Assembly (NCBI RefSeq): GCF_038725785.1
Contig: NZ_CP109796.1
Span: 6,386,501 to 6,450,500 of the forward strand
Direction of reading: 5' to 3'
DNA length: 64,000 nucleotides
Source of the DNA: Termitidicoccus mucosus
Lineage (GTDB): Bacteria > Verrucomicrobiota > Verrucomicrobiia > Opitutales > Opitutaceae
The notes under the pieces were generated by a model that did no database searches, was not told where the DNA came from, and saw only the letters and a list, made by a program, of their open reading frames with translations. Shown piece after piece: positions 49,469 to 58,209 of this stretch. The translations under genes were made by a program, and so were the position numbers. The stretch's first letter is position 1. The number at the start of each line of letters is the position of its first letter.

Positions 49469-52400
49469 ATGCTCAAGGCCGTCATCGAATTTTCCCTGAA
49501 GAACAAATTTCTCGTCCTCGCCGCGACCGCGGCGCTGGTCCTTGGCGGCATTTATTCGCTGCGCAAAATCCCGCTGGACGCGATCCCCGACCTCTCCGAC
49601 ACACAGGTCATCATCTACACGGAGTGGGCGGGGCAGGCCCCGCAGATCGTGCAGGATCAGGTCACCTATCCGATCACCACCAAGATGCTGTCGGTGCCGA
49701 ACGCGACCGTGGTCCGCGGGTATTCGTTTTACGGATACTCGTTCGTGTATGTGATTTTCGAGGACGGCACCGATCCCTACTGGGCGCGGAGCCGGGTGCT
49801 CGAATACCTGAACGGCCTGCAAAACAGCCTGCCGAAGAACGTGACGCCGTCCCTCGGGCCGGACGCCACCGGCGTGGGCTGGGCCTTCATGTATTCGCTC
49901 AACTCGACAAAGCACGACCTCGCGGAACTGCGCTCGATGCAGGACTGGTTCCTCCGCTACCAGCTCGCCAGCGTGAACGGCGTGGCCGAGGTCGCCTCGG
50001 TCGGCGGCTTCGTGAAGCAGTATCAGATCGCCGTCGATCCCCGCCGGCTGCACGCCTACAACCTCTCGATCAGCGACGTGGCGATGGCGGTCGAAAAGAG
50101 CAACGGCGAGGTCGGCGGCCGCTCCATGGAGATGGCCGAGAAGGAATTCATCCTTCGTGTGCGCGGCTACATCGAGAAGATCGACGACCTCAAAAAGGTG
50201 GCCGTGGGCCAGGGGCCGGGAGGCACGCCGGTCCTGCTCGGCGAGGTCGCGGAGGTGCAGCTCGCGCCGGACATGCGCCGCGGCATCGCCGAGCTCAACG
50301 GCGAGGGCGAGACGGTCGGCGGTGTCGTTGTGGTGCGTTACGGCGTCGATACGCGCGAGGTCATCCAGGCCGTGAAGGCCCGTCTCGACGAGGCGATGAA
50401 GAGCCTGCCCGAAGGCGTCGGCTACACCATCGCGTATGACCGCACCGCCCTCATCGACCGCGCGGTGGACACGCTGAAGGTGAAGCTCGTCGAGGAGTGC
50501 ATCGTCGTCGCCCTCGTCTGCCTGCTGTTCCTCATGCACCTGCGCAGTTCTTTCGTGGCGATCGTCATCCTGCCCATCGCCGTCCTCGCCTCGATCGCGA
50601 TCATGTTCGGGCAGGGGCTCAGCGCGAACATCATGTCGCTCGGCGGCATTGCGATCGCCATCGGCGCGATGGTCGACGCGGCGATCATCATGATCGAAAA
50701 CGCCCACAAGCACATCGAGCACGACGGGGGCAGAAAGCCGCACTGGGACATCATCCGCGACGCCGCGGTCGAGGTGGGGCCCACGCTGTTTTATTCCCTC
50801 CTGGTGATCACGGTGTCGTTCCTGCCCGTGTTCACCCTGCAGGCGCAGGAAGGCCGCATGTTCAAGCCGCTCGCGTTTACCAAGACCTATTCGATGGCGG
50901 CGGCGGCGCTCCTGTCGATCACCCTGGCGCCCGTGCTCATGGGCTACTTCATCCGCGGAAAAATTCCGCCGGAGGAAAAGAACCCGGTGAACCGTTTCCT
51001 GATCTGGCTGTATCATCCGCTGCTCGACCTCATGATCCGGTTCCGCTGGGCGGTGATTGTCACGGCGGCGTTGGTCGTCGGCTGGGTGTTCTTTCCCTGG
51101 AACGCGGTCGTCTCCCAGGCGCTGCCCGACGGCAGCCTGAAGGAAGCCGCGCTGAAACTCGGCAAGGCGTTTCCCTATCAAAACATCGGCTCGGAGTTCA
51201 TGCCGCCCCTCTATGAAGGCGACCTGCTCTACATGCCGACGACCTTTCCTGGCATCTCGCCGACCAAGGCGCGCGAGCTGCTCCAGCAAACCGACCAGAT
51301 CATCAAGTCGTTCCCCGAGGTGCACCATGTGTTCGGAAAAATCGGACGCGCCGAGTCCGCTACCGATCCCGCGCCGATGGACATGATCGAGACGACGATC
51401 ATGCTGAAGCCCGAGGACGAGTGGCCCGCCGTGGACATCAAGGACGAGGAAGGCAGGGTGGTCGTCCGCCGGCCCCGCACCATCGACGAACTCACCACGG
51501 CGATGAACAACGCCGTGCAAATCCCCGGGCTTACGAACGCCTGGACGATGCCGATCAAGACGCGCATCGACATGCTCGCGACCGGCATCAAGACCCCCGT
51601 CGGCATCAAGGTCGCGGGACCGGACCTGCGCGAGCTGGAGCGGATAGCCGGTGAAATCGAAGGCGTGATCCGGCGGGCGCCCGGCACCAGCAGCGTGTTT
51701 GCGGAGCGGGTGATGGGTGGCAACTATGTCGAGATCGACATCGACCGCGACGCCATCGCCCGCCATGGGCTGACGCAGGGCGAGGTGCAGGAAGTGATCG
51801 AAGCGGCCCTTGGCGGCATGCCGCTCACCACCACGGTCGAGGGGCTCGAACGCTACGGCGTGATTCTCCGCTATGAGCGGGACTACCGTGAAAATCTCGA
51901 AGCCCTCGGCGAAATCCTGATCCCGGTGAAGACCGCCGATCCGGCCGGCGGCGCGATGGGCGCGGGCGGCATGGCGGCGCCCGGCGCGCAGATTCCGCTC
52001 AGCCAGGTGGCGAAGGTGCGCGTGGTCTCGGCCCCGATGGGCATCAAGAGCGAAGGCGCGGTCCCCAACGCATGGATCTACGTGGATGTCCAGGGTGTCG
52101 ATATCGGCAACTACGTCCGGGGCGCACAACAGGCCGTGAATGACGCGCTCCGGCGCGGCGAGATCAAGGTGCCCGCGGGCTACAGCGTTTTCTGGAGCGG
52201 CCAGTTTGAATACATGCAGCGCGCCCAAGCCCGCCTGATGATCGTCGTGCCGCTCACCCTCGTCCTCATCATTTTCATCATCTACCTGAACACCAAGTCG
52301 TGGATCAAGACCGGCATCGTGCTTCTGGCGGTGCCGTTCTCCCTCGTTGGCGCGTTCTGGGCGCTCCACCTCACCGGCTACAACATGAGCGTGGCCGTGT

Positions 52401-52816
52401 GGGTCGGCATCATCGCGCTGGCCGGGCTCGATGCCGAGACGGGCGTCGTCATGCTGCTCTACCTCGACTTGTCCCACGGGGAGGCAAAAAAGGCGGGCCG
52501 GCTCCGCGCGGCGGCGGACCTGCGCGACGCCATTTACCACGGCGCGGTGAAGCGGGTGCGCCCGAAGGCGATGACGGCCGCCGTCATCATCGCCGGACTG
52601 CTCCCGATTCTCTGGAGCCACGGGACCGGCGCCGACACGATGAAGCGCATCGCGCTGCCCATGGTGGGCGGCGTCGTGACCTCGACGCTCATGGAGCTGC
52701 TCGTGTATCCGGCCATCTACTACATCTGGCGGCGCCGCGGCCTGCCTCCGACGCCGGATGCCCCGGCTCCGTCGCCGGCCGGCCCGGTTTCGCAACCGCC
52801 CTTGGCCCAGCCATGA
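49469..52816 (+). CDS. CusA-family heavy-metal RND efflux pump
   Basis: 1115 residues, the inner-membrane trimer that uses protons to drive metal out through the adaptor and outer-membrane factor. Typical HME-RND features: IPLDAIPDLSDTQVIIYTEW near residues 33-52, VVRGYSFYGYSFVYVIFEDG near 80-99, GGIAIAIGAMVDAAIIMIEN near 391-410 with the proton-relay Asp, and TMPIKTRIDMLATGIKTPVG near 692-711 in the substrate cleft. Twelve membrane segments. The Met content of the periplasmic cleft and the sister adaptor point to Cu(I)/Ag(I) or a similar soft cation, rather than Co/Ni/Zn, but specificity is inferred. Confidence 0.95.
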   Translation: MLKAVIEFSLKNKFLVLAATAALVLGGIYSLRKIPLDAIPDLSDTQVIIYTEWAGQAPQIVQDQVTYPITTKMLSVPNATVVRGYSFYGYSFVYVIFEDGTDPYWARSRVLEYLNGLQNSLPKNVTPSLGPDATGVGWAFMYSLNSTKHDLAELRSMQDWFLRYQLASVNGVAEVASVGGFVKQYQIAVDPRRLHAYNLSISDVAMAVEKSNGEVGGRSMEMAEKEFILRVRGYIEKIDDLKKVAVGQGPGGTPVLLGEVAEVQLAPDMRRGIAELNGEGETVGGVVVVRYGVDTREVIQAVKARLDEAMKSLPEGVGYTIAYDRTALIDRAVDTLKVKLVEECIVVALVCLLFLMHLRSSFVAIVILPIAVLASIAIMFGQGLSANIMSLGGIAIAIGAMVDAAIIMIENAHKHIEHDGGRKPHWDIIRDAAVEVGPTLFYSLLVITVSFLPVFTLQAQEGRMFKPLAFTKTYSMAAAALLSITLAPVLMGYFIRGKIPPEEKNPVNRFLIWLYHPLLDLMIRFRWAVIVTAALVVGWVFFPWNAVVSQALPDGSLKEAALKLGKAFPYQNIGSEFMPPLYEGDLLYMPTTFPGISPTKARELLQQTDQIIKSFPEVHHVFGKIGRAESATDPAPMDMIETTIMLKPEDEWPAVDIKDEEGRVVVRRPRTIDELTTAMNNAVQIPGLTNAWTMPIKTRIDMLATGIKTPVGIKVAGPDLRELERIAGEIEGVIRRAPGTSSVFAERVMGGNYVEIDIDRDAIARHGLTQGEVQEVIEAALGGMPLTTTVEGLERYGVILRYERDYRENLEALGEILIPVKTADPAGGAMGAGGMAAPGAQIPLSQVAKVRVVSAPMGIKSEGAVPNAWIYVDVQGVDIGNYVRGAQQAVNDALRRGEIKVPAGYSVFWSGQFEYMQRAQARLMIVVPLTLVLIIFIIYLNTKSWIKTGIVLLAVPFSLVGAFWALHLTGYNMSVAVWVGIIALAGLDAETGVVMLLYLDLSHGEAKKAGRLRAAADLRDAIYHGAVKRVRPKAMTAAVIIAGLLPILWSHGTGADTMKRIALPMVGGVVTSTLMELLVYPAIYYIWRRRGLPPTPDAPAPSPAGPVSQPPLAQP

Positions 52817-52932
52817 ACTTGATGCGAAAAAATAACGCCCGACCGCCGCTGTTTTTTGAAAAAATGTCCATGGAGGCGAGGGATTGGCGCGTCCACGGCG
52901 TTTCAATGAATGTCACCTATCAATCATTCATC

Positions 52933-53313
52933 ATGACCAAGCCCATCAAATTCATCCTCGTTTCCCTCGTCGCAGCCGGACTCTCGTCGGGCGCGCTTTT
53001 TGCCCACAACGGCGAAGACCATGGAAAGACCAAAACCGCGCCCGCCGGCCAGGCTCAAACGGCGGGCTCCAAGGCCGGTTATCCGCTGGATACCTGCGTC
53101 GTCTCCGGCGACAAGCTGGAGGGCGGCGACATGGGCGGCCCCATCGATTATATCCACAAGGAGGAGGGAAAACCCGACCGGCTCGTGCGCTTTTGCTGCA
53201 AGGGCTGCATCCGGGATTTTCAAAAAGACCCGGCCAAATACCTGAAAAAGATCGATGACGCGGCCGCCGCCAAAACTGCAGGCTCCGACGGACACGGCGG
53301 GCACCATCACTGA
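52933..53313 (+). CDS. Secreted Cys/His-rich metal-binding protein (YHS/TRASH-like)
   Basis: 126 residues from the ATG at 52933; an ATG at 52906 would add nine residues before the signal. Residues about 1-23 are a Sec signal (KPIKFILVSLVAAGLSSGAL). The domain at about 55-108 has LDTCVVSGDKLEGGDMGGP and LVRFCCKGCIRDFQKDPAKY, with a CC-x2-C cluster as in YHS/TRASH metal-binding domains, and the protein ends HGGHHH. It should bind metal in the periplasm as a chaperone or buffer for the pump encoded 117 bases upstream. Confidence 0.85.
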   Translation: MTKPIKFILVSLVAAGLSSGALFAHNGEDHGKTKTAPAGQAQTAGSKAGYPLDTCVVSGDKLEGGDMGGPIDYIHKEEGKPDRLVRFCCKGCIRDFQKDPAKYLKKIDDAAAAKTAGSDGHGGHHH

Positions 53314-53472
53314 ATTCCGGTGCGGCCATCTGCTTTGGCCCCGGAAAGAGTTGGCGCGGTTTGCGAGTCGATTGGCGGATACGGCCAGTGCGCTGGCGGT
53401 ATCAGGCGAGTAGAGTGAGAGCATCGTGGAGCGCGGCAAATCGCGCTTCGCACAACTCATCCATTATTCGCC

Positions 53473-54336
53473 ATGTCCAAAATCTGGTTCATCACCGGCA
53501 GTTCGCGCGGCCTCGGTCGCGCTTTCGCCGAGGTCATTCTCGCCGCGGGTCACCGCGTCGTCGCCACCGCCCGCGATCCCGGGCGGCTTTCCGATCTCGC
53601 CGCCGCGCACGGCGACCGTTTCCGCGCGGTGCGGCTCGACGTCGATTCGCCGGAAGAGTCGTCGCAGGCGGTCGCGGCGGCGCTCGACGCCTTCGGGCGC
53701 ATCGACGTGCTCGTCAACAACGCCGGCTTCGGCTTCATCGGCGCGTTCGAAGAAATGACGCCGGAGGATTTCCGGCGGCAAATCGACACCAATTTCTGGG
53801 GCACGGTGAACGTGACGCGGGCCGCATTGCCGCACCTGCGCCGCCAGGGCGCGGGGCACATTTTCCAGGTCACTTCCATTGGCGGGCGCTTCTCCTCCGC
53901 CGGGCTTTCCGGCTATCACGCAGCCAAGTTCGCCGTGGAGGGATTCAGCGAAGCCCTCGCGAAAGAAATCAGACCGCTCGGCCTCAAGCTCACCATCGTC
54001 GAGCCGGGTGGTTTTCGCACCGACTGGGCGGGCGCGTCGATGGCGTTTGCCGAGCCGATCGAGGCCTACGACGCCACCGTCGGCCAGATGCGGACGATGC
54101 TCGCGAACTTCACGGGCCACGAGCAGGGCGATCCGCGCAAGGCGGCCGAGGTTCTCCTTCAGGCCGCTGAAATGGCGGAGCCGCCGCTGCGCCTGCCGCT
54201 CGGCGGCGATGCGATGCTTTTCCTGCGCAACAGCTACGAGCAATCTCTGGCGGAGCTGGAGCGCTGGTCCGCATTCACGCGCTCGACGGATTATCCCGGA
54301 GCGATATTGTCGGAAGAGGTTAAGTCGCTGGCTTGA
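53473..54336 (+). CDS. Short-chain dehydrogenase/reductase
   Basis: 287 residues. Classical SDR: cofactor motif TGSSRGLG at about 8-15, NNAG near 81-84, and the catalytic Ser-Tyr-Lys in VTSIGGRFSSAGLSGYHAAK (YHAAK near 150). VEPGGFRTDW near 177-186 is the loop after the active site. The residue pattern after the glycine loop (ATARDP) favours NADP(H). It reduces or oxidises a small carbonyl or alcohol. An AraC-type regulator gene starts 32 bases downstream on the same strand. Substrate unknown. Confidence 0.93.
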   Translation: MSKIWFITGSSRGLGRAFAEVILAAGHRVVATARDPGRLSDLAAAHGDRFRAVRLDVDSPEESSQAVAAALDAFGRIDVLVNNAGFGFIGAFEEMTPEDFRRQIDTNFWGTVNVTRAALPHLRRQGAGHIFQVTSIGGRFSSAGLSGYHAAKFAVEGFSEALAKEIRPLGLKLTIVEPGGFRTDWAGASMAFAEPIEAYDATVGQMRTMLANFTGHEQGDPRKAAEVLLQAAEMAEPPLRLPLGGDAMLFLRNSYEQSLAELERWSAFTRSTDYPGAILSEEVKSLA

Positions 54337-54368
54337 GTCCGCGTTGATTCCATCCTGTTCGTTTTCGC

Positions 54369-55379
54369 ATGAGCGCACCCACCTTTCGTTTTCCCGACAT
54401 CCGGCCCACACTGCGCGAATTGGGCGTCGATGCCGGCCGGGTGCTGCGCGCGGCCGGGTTGCCGCTGGCGGTGGGCGGCGAGTCCGGGATGCTGCTGACC
54501 ACGGAACAGATGTTCGCCTTCTGGCGGGCGCTGGAAACGGTGGGCGACGATCCTCTGACCGGCATCGAGCTGGCCCGCCGGATTCCGCTGGAGCGGCACC
54601 ACCCGGCCTGCATCGCGGCGCAGCATGCGCGGACGTTTCGCGATGCGTTGCAGCGCTTCGCCCGCTACAAGTATCTCTGTTGCGCGGAGGAGATGGCGCT
54701 GGCCGAGGGCGGCGGGGAATGCCGCGCGGAGTTTTCCTGGCTGCGGACGACGGAGCCGGTGCCTCCCCGGTTGCTCGACGCGGCGTTTGCCGGCACGGTG
54801 GAGCTGGGCCGGCGCGGCATCCGGCGTCCGCTGAATCCGTTGCGCGTCGAGCTGGCCCGCCCGCCGGCGGCGGTGGAGCGGTTCGAGGCCTACTTTGGCT
54901 GCCGGGTGCATTTCCGGGCGCGGCGCAATGTCATCGTCTTCCGGCTTTCCGATCTCGATCTGCCGTTCGTCACCTACAATGCGGAGTTGCTGGAAATGCT
55001 GAGCCCGTCGCTTGACCGGGAACTGGCGCGGCGCAAGGCGACCTCGACGCTGGCGGGGCAGGCAAAGTGGGTGATGCAGCGGCTGGTCGGCGCACGCCTG
55101 CCGCAGATCGGCGAAGTGGCGAAGGAACTGGCGGTGAGTCCGCGCACGTTGCAGCGGCGCATCGCGGAAGAGGGATCAAATTTCCGGCAACTGCTGGCCG
55201 ACGCGCGCCGGGAACTGGCGCATCAGTATCTGCGCGAGCCGTCGATGACGCTGACGGAGACGGCGTGCCTGCTCGGCTTCGAGGACCCGAATTCGTTTTA
55301 CCGCGCCTTCCGCGAATGGGAGGGCGTGACGCCGGGAGAATGGCGCCGCCGTCATGCCGTGGCCGGCGCGGCGGCGTGA
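54369..55379 (+). CDS. AraC family transcriptional regulator (arabinose-binding-like N-terminus)
   Basis: 336 residues. The N-terminal 200 residues resemble the Arabinose_bd (OruR/ArgR-type) effector domain: RPTLRELGVDAGRVLRAAGL at 12-31 and PLTGIELARRIP. The C-terminal 100 residues hold two helix-turn-helix units: GEVAKELAVSPRTLQRRIAE near 247-266 and MTLTETACLLGFEDPNSFYR near 293-312. Such regulators usually control a neighbouring enzyme gene; the SDR gene directly upstream is the obvious candidate. Confidence 0.92.
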   Translation: MSAPTFRFPDIRPTLRELGVDAGRVLRAAGLPLAVGGESGMLLTTEQMFAFWRALETVGDDPLTGIELARRIPLERHHPACIAAQHARTFRDALQRFARYKYLCCAEEMALAEGGGECRAEFSWLRTTEPVPPRLLDAAFAGTVELGRRGIRRPLNPLRVELARPPAAVERFEAYFGCRVHFRARRNVIVFRLSDLDLPFVTYNAELLEMLSPSLDRELARRKATSTLAGQAKWVMQRLVGARLPQIGEVAKELAVSPRTLQRRIAEEGSNFRQLLADARRELAHQYLREPSMTLTETACLLGFEDPNSFYRAFREWEGVTPGEWRRRHAVAGAAA

Positions 55380-55394
55380 CGGCGGCGGGCGGGT

Positions 55395-56417
55395 TTATTC
55401 CGGGCGCCGGCCAACCCCCTGGCGCTCGATCATCCAGCCGGGATATTCGGGCGGGAGGGCGCTCACTTGGTCGAGTTGGCGGAGTTCGTCGGCGGTGAGT
55501 TTGATTTCGGTCGCGGCGATGTTGTCGTCGAGTTGCCCGATGTTTTTCGCCCCGATGATGACCGACATGACGAAGGGCCGGTGCAGCACCCACGCGAGCG
55601 CGATGCGCGCCACCGACACGCCGCGCGCGCCGGCGATGCCGCGCATGACGTCGATGCAGGCGAAGGCGCGGTCCTTGTTGACCGGCGGAAAATCGAAGGT
55701 CGCGCGCCGGGAGCCCTCGGGACCGTTGCCCTCGCGGTCGAACTTGCCCGAGAGCAGGCCGCCGGCGAGCGGGCTCCAGACCATGAGGCCGAGTTTTTCG
55801 GCTTCGAGCAGCGGCACGATTTCGCGCTCCAGGTCGCGGCCCGCGATGGTGTAGTAGGCCTGGAGCGTGGCGAGGCGCGTCCAGCCGTGACGGTCGGCGA
55901 TGCCGAGCGCCTTCATGATGTTCCACGCCGCCCAGTTGGAAACGCCGACGTAGCGCACGTGGCCCTGCCGCACGAGGTCGTCGAGCGCGCGCACGGTTTC
56001 CTCGACGGGCGTGAGCGTGTCGAGGCCGTGGATCTGGTAGAGGTCGATGTAGTCGGTGCCGAGGCGCTTCAGGCTGGCCTTGACCCCGTCCATGATGTGC
56101 CCGCGCGAGGCTGCGCGGTCGTTGGGACCGGGACCGGTCGCGCCGAAGACCTTGGTGGCGAGGACGACATCGGAGCGTTTGCGGCCCGAGTTCACGATGG
56201 CGCGGCCGGTGATTTCCTCCGAGAGGCCCTCGGAGTAAACGTCGGCCGTGTCGATGAAGTTGATGCCGGCGTCGAGCGCGCGGGTGACGATGCCGTCCGC
56301 GACCGACTGGTCGAGGGTGCCGATGGCGGTCCAGAAGCCGCGTCCGCCGAAGGTCATGGTGCCGAGGCAGATTTCAGAGACGAGGAGGCCGGTGTTGCCG
56401 AGTGTTTTGTATTGCAT
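55395..56417 (-). CDS. Aldo/keto reductase
   Basis: 340 residues, TIM-barrel NADPH-dependent oxidoreductase. Start YKTLGNTGLLVSEICLGTMT is typical of the YajO/YghZ-like group. The catalytic tetrad is visible: Asp and Tyr in FIDTADVYSEG, Lys in LATKVFG and His in LYQIHGLDT. The NADPH-binding end has VIIGAKNIGQLDDNI near 293-307. It reduces aldehydes or ketones in the cytoplasm. Third gene of the minus-strand alcohol dehydrogenase - flavin reductase - aldo/keto reductase unit (33-base gap upstream). Confidence 0.94.
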   Translation of the reverse strand: MQYKTLGNTGLLVSEICLGTMTFGGRGFWTAIGTLDQSVADGIVTRALDAGINFIDTADVYSEGLSEEITGRAIVNSGRKRSDVVLATKVFGATGPGPNDRAASRGHIMDGVKASLKRLGTDYIDLYQIHGLDTLTPVEETVRALDDLVRQGHVRYVGVSNWAAWNIMKALGIADRHGWTRLATLQAYYTIAGRDLEREIVPLLEAEKLGLMVWSPLAGGLLSGKFDREGNGPEGSRRATFDFPPVNKDRAFACIDVMRGIAGARGVSVARIALAWVLHRPFVMSVIIGAKNIGQLDDNIAATEIKLTADELRQLDQVSALPPEYPGWMIERQGVGRRPE

Positions 56418-56450
56418 GTTTGGATACTTGATGAGGTTGCCGGGAGTGGT

Positions 56451-57017
56451 TCAGATGAATTCGGGCCATTTGGTCATCCGCTTTTTCAGGTTCAGCGCGC
56501 GGCCGTCCACGACGAAGGTGCCGTCGCCGACGGCGTGGAAGGTCTTGCGGTTTTTGCGCCGCGGGTTGGTCCAGGCCTTCACGCCGTCGAGCACGAAGAG
56601 GCTGTATTTGCCGACGAGGCGCGTGTCGGCCACGCGGCATTCGAGGCCGGCGAGGCATTCGGCGATGAGCGGCGCACGCACGGACGAGGCGGGCAGGGCG
56701 GTGAGCCCGAAGGCCGCGAACTTGTCCACCTCCCGGCCCGAGCAGTTGCCGATATCGACCACCGTGCGGGCGAGGTCGGCGCCGGGGATCGAGATGACGC
56801 ATTCGCGGGTCGCGCGCAGGGCGGCAAAGGTGTGGTTGCCCGGGCTGACGACGCAGGCGATCTGCGGCGAGAACTCCACGACCATGTGCCAGCTCATGGT
56901 CATGATGTTGGCCTTGCCGCGGTGGGCGGTGGACACGAGCACGACCGGACCGGGCTCGAACCACTGGAAGGCTTTTTCCAGTGGAAACTCGCGCAGCGGA
57001 TTTTCGGGAGGTTTCAT
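56451..57017 (-). CDS. Flavin reductase family protein
   Basis: 188 residues from the ATG at 57017. The FMN-binding split-barrel domain is shown by PVVLVSTAHRGKANIMTMSW near residues 25-44, FSPQIACVVSPGNHTFAAL near 49-67 and RECVISIPGADLARTV near 70-85, the DIM6/NtaB pattern. It supplies reduced flavin or acts on small substrates with NAD(P)H. The start codon overlaps the stop of the alcohol dehydrogenase gene by four bases, so translation is coupled. Confidence 0.9.
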   Translation of the reverse strand: MKPPENPLREFPLEKAFQWFEPGPVVLVSTAHRGKANIMTMSWHMVVEFSPQIACVVSPGNHTFAALRATRECVISIPGADLARTVVDIGNCSGREVDKFAAFGLTALPASSVRAPLIAECLAGLECRVADTRLVGKYSLFVLDGVKAWTNPRRKNRKTFHAVGDGTFVVDGRALNLKKRMTKWPEFI

Positions 57018-58084
57018 TCTTTCAGCGAGGCCATGTCGATGACGAAGCGGTAGCGGACGTCGCTCTTCAGGAGGCGCTCGTAGGCTTCGTTGATCTGCTG
57101 GATGCGGATCAACTCGATGTCGCTCACGATGTTGTGCTCGGAGCAGAAATCGAGCATCTCCTGCGTCTCGGCGATGCCGCCGATGCCGGAGCCGGCGAAG
57201 TTGCGGCGAGGGAGGATCAGGTTGAACACCGCCACGCCGAGAGGCGAGGCCGGCACGCCGACCTGCGTCAGCGTGGCGTCGAGCTTGAGGAGATTGAAGA
57301 GGGCGTTGATGTCGTGGACGGCGGACACGGTGTCGAGGATGAAGTCGAAGCTGCGGGCGTGCTTTTTCATCTGTTCCGGATCGGTCGAGATGATGACCTC
57401 GTCGGCGCCGAGGCGGACGGCGTCCGCGACCTTGCCCGGCGAGGTGGTCAGCACCACGGTGTGCGCGCCGAGGGCGTGGGCGAATTTGACTCCCATGTGG
57501 CCGAGCCCGCCGATGCCGACGATGCCCACCTTCTGGCCGGGGCCGACTTTCCAGTGGCGCAGCGGCGAATACGTGGTGATGCCGGCGCAGAGCAGCGGCG
57601 CGGTGGCGGCGAGGTCGAGGTTGGCCGGCACGCGCAGGACATACGCCTGGTCCACCGTGACGCTTTCGGAATAGCCGCCGTAGGTCATGCCGCCGAGGTG
57701 CTTGTCCGCGCCGTTGTAAGTGAGCGTGCAGCCGTTCTCGCAATATTGCTCAAGACCGCGCTGGCAGCTCGGGCAGGTGCGGCACGAGTCCACCATGCAG
57801 CCGACGGCGGCGAGGTCGCCTTCCTTGAATTTCACGACCTTGGGGCCGACGCGGGTGACGCGCCCGACAATCTCGTGGCCGGGCACGCAGGGATAGACCG
57901 TGTTGCCCCATTCGCCGCGGGCCTGGTGGAGGTCGGAGTGGCAGACGCCGCAGTAGAGGATTTCGATGACGACGTCATCCGGCAGCGGATCGCGGCGCGA
58001 GATCGTGAGGGGGGCGAGCGGGGTGGTGGTGGACTGGGCGGCATAGGCCCGTTTGGGGACGGCGGTGACGGTTGGTTTGGACAT
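57014..58084 (-). CDS. Zinc-dependent NAD(P) alcohol dehydrogenase (YahK/CAD-like)
   Basis: 356 residues from the ATG at 58084. Medium-chain ADH: catalytic zinc site GVCHSDLHQ near residues 46-54 and GHEIVG near 68-73; structural zinc site of four Cys around CRTCPSCQRGLEQYC near 101-115; Rossmann motif GIGGLGHMGVKFAHALG near 189-205. The size and motif order fit the YahK/cinnamyl alcohol dehydrogenase group, which reduce a broad range of aldehydes with NADPH. First gene of the three-gene unit; the divergent AraC-type regulator starts 125 bases away. Confidence 0.95.
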   Translation of the reverse strand: MSKPTVTAVPKRAYAAQSTTTPLAPLTISRRDPLPDDVVIEILYCGVCHSDLHQARGEWGNTVYPCVPGHEIVGRVTRVGPKVVKFKEGDLAAVGCMVDSCRTCPSCQRGLEQYCENGCTLTYNGADKHLGGMTYGGYSESVTVDQAYVLRVPANLDLAATAPLLCAGITTYSPLRHWKVGPGQKVGIVGIGGLGHMGVKFAHALGAHTVVLTTSPGKVADAVRLGADEVIISTDPEQMKKHARSFDFILDTVSAVHDINALFNLLKLDATLTQVGVPASPLGVAVFNLILPRRNFAGSGIGGIAETQEMLDFCSEHNIVSDIELIRIQQINEAYERLLKSDVRYRFVIDMASLKE

Positions 58085-58209
58085 GGCGGCAATGATAGCA
58101 CGGAACAAACGCGTTTGCTCTCGGGGCCTTGCGCCGGCTGTCGGGATTTTGCGCAAAAACCGGGTGCAATTTTAAAAAGCTCCGGTAGTGTCGGCCTTTT
58201 CGAGACTCT

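Noticed and set aside
49244-52906. A 1220-codon open frame on the minus strand opposite the CusA-like gene
   Set aside because: It is antisense to a clear RND pump; its translation is His/Arg/Asp-rich with no domain, as expected from GC-rich codon structure on the other strand.
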